Below, piece after piece: positions 58,611-64,000 of a stretch of DNA of 64,000 bases. Under the pieces are notes generated by a model. The model worked only from the letters and a program-made list of their open reading frames with translations. It was not told the DNA's origin and did not search any database. Within the stretch, counting starts at the first letter, position 1. The number at the start of each line of letters is the position of its first letter. This stretch comes from Rebecca billardiae RCC1528 (taxonomy: Eukaryota > Haptophyta): the NCBI GenBank assembly GCA_965240325.2, contig OZ251237.1, positions 1,302,001 to 1,366,000 of the forward strand. Direction: 5' to 3'. Position numbers and translations under genes: made by a program.

Positions 58611-59777
58611 CTAGCAAGACCACCTCTGAGCATGCCACCATCCCAACACTCGCAGGAGAGCCCTCCGGCTCCGCCGTCGAGGCTTGCGTGCGCAGACTGG
58701 CAGTCGATTGCCGCCGCCAAGCTTGCCGCGGTCCGTTCGGCGACTTCCAAGCCCGTACTCTGTGTCACCGGCATCGTCGCCGTTCGTCGTACCCCGGCCC
58801 ACGCGAGGCTGCCACCGGTTCACCACTACTGCGACGGACTGCGCGCGCTTCGCCACGCGCTCGCCCCGAAGCTCCGCCGCTCTCCTCTCGCGCTTGAGCT
58901 CGGCGCCGTCGGCAGCCATGGCCGCCCGCTCGGCCGCAGCGCGATCTGTGCCACAGCACGCGCTGCGCTCGGCTTCGTCGGCGCGCAAGCTGGCGCGCGC
59001 AGCGTCGGCGACGGCGCGCACGGTCGCCTTGCGCGACGAGTCCAGCTCCACCTGCTGCTCCGAGATGATCGCGTGCTCAGCAGGAGTCACGCGCTGCTCG
59101 TGCAGCGGCACCGTCACGCGGCCTGATGCGGAAATGCGCGGCGCGTCAGCGTCGGGGTGCGAGTCGAGGTCGCGGAAGGGGCAGCTGACGTGGGCGGCGC
59201 CCAGCAACTGGTCGTCGGTGTCCAGCTCCGCCAACCTCTCCGCCGCCGACGCGCCCAGCTTCCGGCTCAGGATGCGCTCCACGTCCTGGCGCTTGCCCTT
59301 CGACCACCTGTGCACGGTCATCAGCCAGTTGCCGATCATCTCGAGCCGCGGCGAGTCGTGGCGCGCCGAGATGCCGTGCACGTCCGCGCAGGCGTGCGCG
59401 ACCTTCTTGGGCTTCCTCATCCCACCGTCGCCCGCGGTCTGGGCGTACGCCGCGGTGAACACTCTGACCAACTGCTTGCGCTTCCTCAAGTTCTTCTCGA
59501 GCATGAGGTCCACGAGCGTGCGGAGGAGGTCGAGGAGCACGAAGTTGAGCACCGATGCGTACCGCGGGTGCGTGCCGGCCACGAAGCGGCAGCCAAAAGT
59601 GTGCATCACGTGAATGGCGCGCGCCGCCGCCGCCGTCTCCTCGACCTGCTCCACGCGGACGTTGATGTCTGGCGGCAGCTCGAGCCTTGACTGCTGCACG
59701 CCATCGTGGCCGTCCGCGGAGGAGGTGAGCCCCTCTGCGGTGCTGGCGGGGACCTCGGGCGGGTCGCACATGTCCAT
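58611..59777 (-). CDS. Unknown protein, first ATG at 59777 (frame open upstream)
   Basis: A 388-residue product from the first ATG in frame. The frame stays open to 60113 without an ATG, so a 5' exon may be missing. The middle part looks most like real protein: VMHTFGCRFVAGTHPRYASV, then LNFVLLDLLRTLVDLMLEKN followed by basic RKRKQLVRVF, then NWLMTVHRWSKGKRQDVERI. The C-terminal third is Ala/Arg/Glu-rich and could form a coiled coil. I do not recognise a family. It has no signal peptide. Composition is similar to confirmed genes nearby. An internal helical domain of a lineage-specific protein is as far as I can go. Confidence 0.4.
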   Translation of the reverse strand: MDMCDPPEVPASTAEGLTSSADGHDGVQQSRLELPPDINVRVEQVEETAAAARAIHVMHTFGCRFVAGTHPRYASVLNFVLLDLLRTLVDLMLEKNLRKRKQLVRVFTAAYAQTAGDGGMRKPKKVAHACADVHGISARHDSPRLEMIGNWLMTVHRWSKGKRQDVERILSRKLGASAAERLAELDTDDQLLGAAHVSCPFRDLDSHPDADAPRISASGRVTVPLHEQRVTPAEHAIISEQQVELDSSRKATVRAVADAARASLRADEAERSACCGTDRAAAERAAMAADGAELKRERRAAELRGERVAKRAQSVAVVVNRWQPRVGRGTTNGDDAGDTEYGLGSRRTDRGKLGGGNRLPVCARKPRRRSRRALLRVLGWWHAQRWSC

Positions 59778-60814
59778 GGACACGCGCACATCATCATCCG
59801 CCACGCCCTGGACCTCGTCATGCCCGGCGCGGCGGCCCGCAAGTTGGTCGGCGTCGAGCGCTCCTTGCGGCCGAGGCGTCGGGGGAGAGTCTGAGCACGA
59901 GAGCGCGGTGTCGGGTGAGCGAGAAGGCTGCGTCGAGTCGTTGTCGATGTCCACCCCACCGCGTAGGTCATGTTCGTCTCCGCGTAGGTCGCCAGCACGT
60001 GCTGCTAGGACTCGCTCCTTGGTCGCGAGCAGCACACGTTGAGCACGCAGATGCAAATTATGAAGCACGAGCTTCGGTTGAACCACGACTCCCAGCGAGA
60101 GCCCGGTCCGCACGAGTCATGGCTACCCGTCCGCAGCCGCCCAGCCGCTTGACGAGGCGCCTGCACCGAGGTGGGTGCGCCCAATGGCGAGCGGACGGCC
60201 GTCGATGAGGGCCATCAGCCTCGCCGACCCCGTTCAGAGCTCCGCTCCCGCGCCGGGGCCAGCCGAGCGCGGATTTGGAATCTGCCGATCGCGAAAACCC
60301 GCCGAACAAGTTCTGAATGGAAAAGAAAAGAAAATCAAAACTCAATTTAATCTGATGGACCCCCTAGAAATTCCTCTTAGTCTGCTTAAACTACATTATA
60401 AAGGCTCCTACCGTTCTGGCTACGGAGTACGCCCGACACCACTCGACAGTACCGAGACCGAGTACGGGGCTACTCGCCGGGCGCACGCGGAGGCCGCCGC
60501 TCCCGCGGCCGCCTGGGCGCCTGGCCCACCTGGCGCCTCGGCGGCCTGTGACGGCCGGCTCTGTCTGTGTCTGCCGGCTGTGCGACGGTTCCGCAATATA
60601 TATATATATATATCACGACTCACTCGTCACTCATCCGACCTCACCGGCCTTTGCCGTTTCCAGTGACGCGTGGCCGTGGCGCCCCTGCTGACTTCATCCG
60701 CCATGCCGCATTGGCGCAATCAGTTGGCAATATGAACAGTCAAGAAAGACCGGCATGCGTGCGGCGTGGCCGCCGTGAATGTCGACCGCGGGTCAGAGCC
60801 GTGATGCCTGACGC
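59778..60814. other. Upstream region of the unknown gene; no gene recognised
   Basis: 59778-60113 is open in the frame of the unknown gene and may be coding. 60300-60420 is AT-rich and 60595-60613 is a TA run. Nothing else recognised. Confidence 0.4.
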
Positions 60815-61270
60815 TCAGCACGACTCGCCAAAGCGGTCCCAACGGCAGCTGAACTCGTCTTTGATGAATTGCACCACAGGCCGGACAAGTGGAACATCGG
60901 CTGGGGGCATTGGCCTTGTGCCATCGCGGAGTTGTGCAGCGGTCACCCACTCGACCTGTTGGCCCTCCGCTCCTGTAGGCGTGCCCTCCCACTCGCGGCA
61001 TGAGAAGAGGAGCATCAGCAAGCCGTCCACGGCAACCGTGGAGAAGGACACCGGGTGCACGCTCGATGGGTCCACATCGATGGCGAGCTCCTCACGCAGC
61101 TCGCGGCAGAGGCCGACTTCAGGAGGCTCGCCAACCTCGAGCTTGCCTCCGGGGAACTCCCACAAGCCACCATGACGCTTTTCGGGCGGACGTCGCGCCA
61201 CGAGCACGCGCATCCGGTCGTCAATGAGGCATACCGCGGTGACGAGCGTGAGCCGCGTCGCAGCCACCAT
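60815..61270 (-). CDS. MutT-like Nudix hydrolase
   Basis: A 151-residue Nudix protein from the ATG at 61270. The Nudix box GGKLEVGEPPEVGLCRELRE continues with ELAID, fitting G-x5-E-x7-REUxEExGU with one change at the last Gly (to Asp region). The run RHGGLWEFPGGK just before it is typical of MutT 8-oxo-dGTP pyrophosphatases, and LLMLLFSCREWEG and VEWVTAAQL match the later strands. Members cleave oxidised nucleotides to NMP and PPi and keep them out of DNA. The size is close to bacterial MutT (about 130), and there is no targeting leader. Single exon. The high likeness to bacterial MutT makes transfer possible, but plants and algae also have such enzymes. Confidence 0.92.
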   Translation of the reverse strand: MVAATRLTLVTAVCLIDDRMRVLVARRPPEKRHGGLWEFPGGKLEVGEPPEVGLCRELREELAIDVDPSSVHPVSFSTVAVDGLLMLLFSCREWEGTPTGAEGQQVEWVTAAQLRDGTRPMPPADVPLVRPVVQFIKDEFSCRWDRFGESC

Positions 61271-61649
61271 CGGCCGCTCCACCGAGTCGCCGACACGCGT
61301 GGCCGCGTGGGGGAGTGACGACGCGTTGGCGCGGTCTTAAAAGTATTATTTGTTCAGCATGGGGGCGGTACCCCCATACGTCGGTACCCCCATACGTACA
61401 GTTTATTTGTTTTAACGTGCGTACAGGCTCACGGTGGCAGGTTGCCGCGCCATCCAGTTGACTAAGAATAAAACTGTGCCCTGGCGGGCGGGAGGGTCGG
61501 CGGGCCGTGCCAGTGCTGTCGCAATGTATCCTCTGCGGGTTCGCGTCTTTCCACATTCGCTCGTGGCCGTGGGTGACGGACAGTCGAGGGCGAGGACCAG
61601 TGACACGTGAAGTTGGCTCCCCGAAGTGTACCGAAGTCTCAGTCTGTAC
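61271..61649. other. Spacer with repeats
   Basis: Contains CGGTACCCCCATACGT twice in tandem (61366-61397), then a copy of dispersed repeat A (61396-61455). No gene recognised, although the frame of the next candidate gene runs into it. Confidence 0.5.
61396..61455 (-). repeat. Dispersed repeat A, copy 2 (inverted)
   Basis: Reverse complement of 8663-8721, identical except for one extra base. Just beyond it, 61456-61474 resembles the inner part of repeat B (GACTAAGAATAA). Confidence 0.8.
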
Positions 61650-62380
61650 TCTTATGCGCATCAGCGAGGCCCACACCCACGAGGGAATGTGCAGCACGCG
61701 GGGCGGGACGGGTAGCTCGTTGCTCCGCGCGAGCGCGGGTACGCGCTGTATGTGCCGCATCTCGACCGCGATGGCGTAATCGAGCGCCTCGCCGCCGCCG
61801 AAGCCGCCAGAGTAGATCGTGTGCATGTCCTCCTGCCGCCAGCCGAGAGCGGTCGTCGCGAGGATGCTTGCCGATGTCCGCTCCAGGCACGATGGGCTCG
61901 GCGCAGGTCGCGTTGACGTCGTACACGGCTGCCACGCTGAGCACGAGCGCGTTGACGTTCACGCGGTCGTCGCTCTTCGCATCTTCGACAGGTCTGGCGC
62001 CCGCGTGCTCGGCGGCACGAGGAGCTGTTGGTTGTGCGCGCGCGCGCGCACAGCGACAGCGTGTGCCACTCGCGATCGAGAGTAGGCAAGCGCTGCTCAC
62101 GCGGGCACACGAATCGCAGCGCATCAGTCACCGGCGTGACGACTTCCGCCTCGTCCCGCAGCGCCTGCGCCATGGACGAGGATGACGCGGCGATGTTGCA
62201 TGCTCGACGATTCATCTCTCTGCGGATGGCATCACGGGCTTGTCTGTGTCGCGCTGCGGCGAGGGTCGCCAACTCGCGATGACGCGGTTGCTGCCACGGC
62301 GACAGACCCGGGAGGTGCGTCCGCTGCGCGTCGTACGCCGTTAGCGCTGCGCTTCCGTCGCATTGGTCACCGTCGACGCC
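61650..62380 (-). CDS. Possible spliced gene of unknown function (ends uncertain)
   Basis: Three protein-like stretches lie in different frames on the reverse strand and can be joined by splice-like borders. The first ends LRFVCPREQRLPTLDREWHT at about 62052. The second (61993-61891) reads DRVNVNALVLSVAAVYDVNA. The third from 61832 reads DMHTIYSGGFGGGEALDYAI, then PPRVLHIPSWVWASLMRI. The two gaps are 58 bp each, start GTGCGC and GTGCCT, and end CCAG and GGCAG, with matching phases 2 and 0. Equal short length is odd beside the 89-364 bp introns elsewhere. I recognise no family. It could equally be a frame-shifted pseudogene. Confidence 0.3.
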
Positions 62381-62903
62381 ATGCAGGCCGGACGTGGGCT
62401 TCGGCTGAGGGACCGGACCGCGAGCGAGGACGGAGTCCGGTGCGCGGATTCCGGCGATCGAGTTCGAAGGCCGCGCCAAATCTTGCGTCGCGTGCGATGG
62501 CGCTTCCCGCCCGCGAGACGCCTCGTGATGAGGGCTTTCTCGCACCGAGCCCGACGCGCGGCGGTGGATCGCGCGAGGCGGCCATCGTGCGCAGCGCCTG
62601 ATACTATGGCCGGTGCGAGCGTTCGACGTGCACGTCGGGCGAGGATCGCCCCAAGTCGCACGATCGTGTCGACGCGCCGAGCGTACCGCATCAAACGGGT
62701 CGATTTCGCCCCCGTTCGACCTGCACGCGAGACGACGAGGGCAGCAATCGCGAATCGGGCGAAAAACACCCTCGGGAGTCCCCGTACGATGTCGACGCCG
62801 GCGTTGGATTTGGCGCGCGCGGCCCACGCGCTCCGCGCCAGGCGACAGATGGTTTTCGGCCGAGCGTCCCCAGTGGGACAGCTGCGAGGGCGCACGGTAC
62901 TCA

Positions 62904-62996
62904 TTCTATGATTTAACGACACAAGTAGGACGACGCGGGTCTCCTGATTCGTCGGCGGCAGTGCCCGATCGTCGACACGAAGTTGAAAGTCGGCGT
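62904..62996 (+). repeat. Dispersed repeat C, copy 2
   Basis: Partner of 40706-40796 in the same orientation, with scattered substitutions and small gaps. Confidence 0.8.
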
Positions 62997-63214
62997 TGGT
63001 GGCACTCGGTAGTGAGCGAGGCGATTTTCTTTTCTTTGCGAGGCGATTTTATTTTTCCTTTTTTCTTTTTCTTATCTTTTTCCCGGGCACTACTTAACTA
63101 GGTCTAGTACAAGGGGCGGACCTACGGCCCGCCATACTCGCACCAAAGATGCTCGCTCTGAGTCGCACACAGCTCAGGCAGGCGAGATTGACGCCCGCCA
63201 GTGGTAACGTCTTA

Positions 63215-63436
63215 ACCCCTATTGTGGAACGATTTTCGGGGTTTCCGCCCCTAGGGCGAGGTAGTGCGGCTCGGCGAGCGAACTTAAGGTGTCAGGTACT
63301 GGCCATGGGTCCTACCGAAGGGACCATACACCTCTGAGGGTGCGGAGCTCGGAACTCGCCCGCCCGCGCGCGCGCGCGCGCGCGCGCCCGCGGGGTGCGT
63401 CGACGGGTCGACTGACCCCTATTGTGGAACGATTTT
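63215..63436 (+). repeat. 22-bp direct repeats exactly 200 bp apart
   Basis: 63215-63236 and 63415-63436 are identical and contain CCCCTATTGTGGAACGATTT. The sequences between and around them are not similar. Confidence 0.8.
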
Positions 63437-63617
63437 GGTTCCTCGCTCAGGCGGACGGTGCCACTGCTGGCTCCTGAGCGTTCGCAGTCGGCCCGCTGGC
63501 GCTCGCCGGCGCGCTGGTGGTGTGGGCACCCGCCCTCGACCCCGCAGCCGCCGGGGGGCACGTCTTGCCCGCGCGAACCCTCTCCACGATGAGTGATGCG
63601 GTCAACGAGCGTGTCCG

Positions 63618-63821
63618 TCATCGACGCTCGCTCGCCTTCGCGTGGCGCCTGAGCCGCCGCCGACACCACCGCTTCCAGGGCATGCTGGAGAGCGTCGAGA
63701 AGGGCGCGCCGCTGCGCAGGAAGAGAAGCGCCGCATCGATGCAGACCTGCCGCGTGGTCGGCGCGAAGCTGAGTAGCGCTATCTCTACGACCTGGTCGGT
63801 GTGCATCTGCTCGACCGTCAC
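63618..63821 (-). other. Possible exon or gene remnant near right edge
   Basis: One reverse-strand frame reads EQMHTDQVVEIALLSFAPTT, then RQVCIDAALLFLRSGAPFST, which has natural protein character. A second frame over the following bases reads ALLDALQHALEAVVSAAAQA. This suggests a spliced or frameshifted coding sequence. No family recognised. Confidence 0.2.
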
Positions 63822-64000
63822 AGCCGCTCAGCCGCGGCTGCAGCCCCAGCGGCCTCGACGGGCTGGTCGGGTCCTTCACCATCCGACAGAGCGTGGCCAG
63901 TTGTCACGGCATATGAGCCGAAGTCGGCGACAGCTGTGCCCTCACGCCAGCTCCCCGCTCTACACACAGTCCCTGATGGCTGCATCCGGCGGGTCGTAGT

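Larger units (their letters stand above)
62381..64000. other. Right-edge region: repeats and weak coding traces
   Basis: Holds dispersed repeat C (62904-62996), a T-rich stretch (63020-63085), a (CG)n run (about 63357-63388), and two 22-bp direct repeats. Short coding-like pieces on the reverse strand near 63618-63821 are noted separately. Confidence 0.45.

Noticed and set aside
1-64000. tRNA and rRNA genes
   Set aside because: I scanned for B-box/T-loop strings and found only isolated partial matches, such as GGTTCGAGGACC near 46875, without a cloverleaf. A covariance search is the decisive test.

Overview
This is nuclear DNA of a GC-rich, single-celled, flagellated eukaryote, most likely a photosynthetic alga. 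A haptophyte or another chromist lineage fits best, but I cannot name a species. The evidence is eukaryotic core genes (TAF12, RBM42, RNA polymerase III subunit RPC4, NFU1), spliceosomal introns, mitochondrial and plastid-type leaders, an axonemal MORN3-like gene, a triose-phosphate-type transporter, a Pro-rich LRR surface protein and an EsV-1-7 repeat protein.

Layout. 0-7 kb: edge of an FAD enzyme (-), a signal peptide peptidase fused to a DUF1415 domain (+), an FAD monooxygenase (+), and a secreted or lumenal BPI-like protein (+). 7-10.5 kb: a tandem pair of carbohydrate sulfotransferase-like genes (-). 10.8-15 kb: an acidic, probably plastid-targeted membrane protein (-), head to head with folylpolyglutamate synthase (+). 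15-17 kb: AT-rich island and low-complexity DNA. 17-20 kb: an EsV-1-7 protein with 11 repeats (-) and a GH10 xylanase (+). 20-28 kb: RBM42 (-), a TBC-like protein with a poly-Asp tail (+), a TPT/DMT transporter (-), MORN3 with an EF-hand (+). 28-33.5 kb: LRR surface protein (+), cytochrome P450 (-), NFU1 (-), TAF12 (+). 34-40 kb: a large receptor-like gene (+). 41-46.6 kb: an acetate kinase-phosphotransacetylase fusion (+) and a second P450 (+). 46.6-50.5 kb: gene-poor and repeat-rich. 50.5-57.3 kb: RPC4 (-), a multi-pass patatin-like phospholipase (+), a TylF-like methyltransferase (+). 57.3-64 kb: repeats, an unknown gene (-), a MutT/Nudix hydrolase (-), and weak coding traces.

Gene structure. 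Many genes are read as one long frame because their introns are short, GC-rich and often stop-free. Removing the introns restores conserved domains in the signal peptide peptidase, RBM42, TPT, MORN3, TAF12, the receptor, RPC4 and the phospholipase. Donors are mostly GTGCG(C/G) rather than GTAAGT/GTGAGT. Many genes sit head to head with starts 70-400 bp apart, which suggests shared promoters.

Functional themes. There is no single operon-like pathway. The strongest novelty lies in domain fusions: PnrA/BMP-type solute-binding ectodomain plus an intracellular SHQWLG domain, ACK-PTA in one polypeptide, and SPP-DUF1415. All function calls come from reading motifs; no database search was run.
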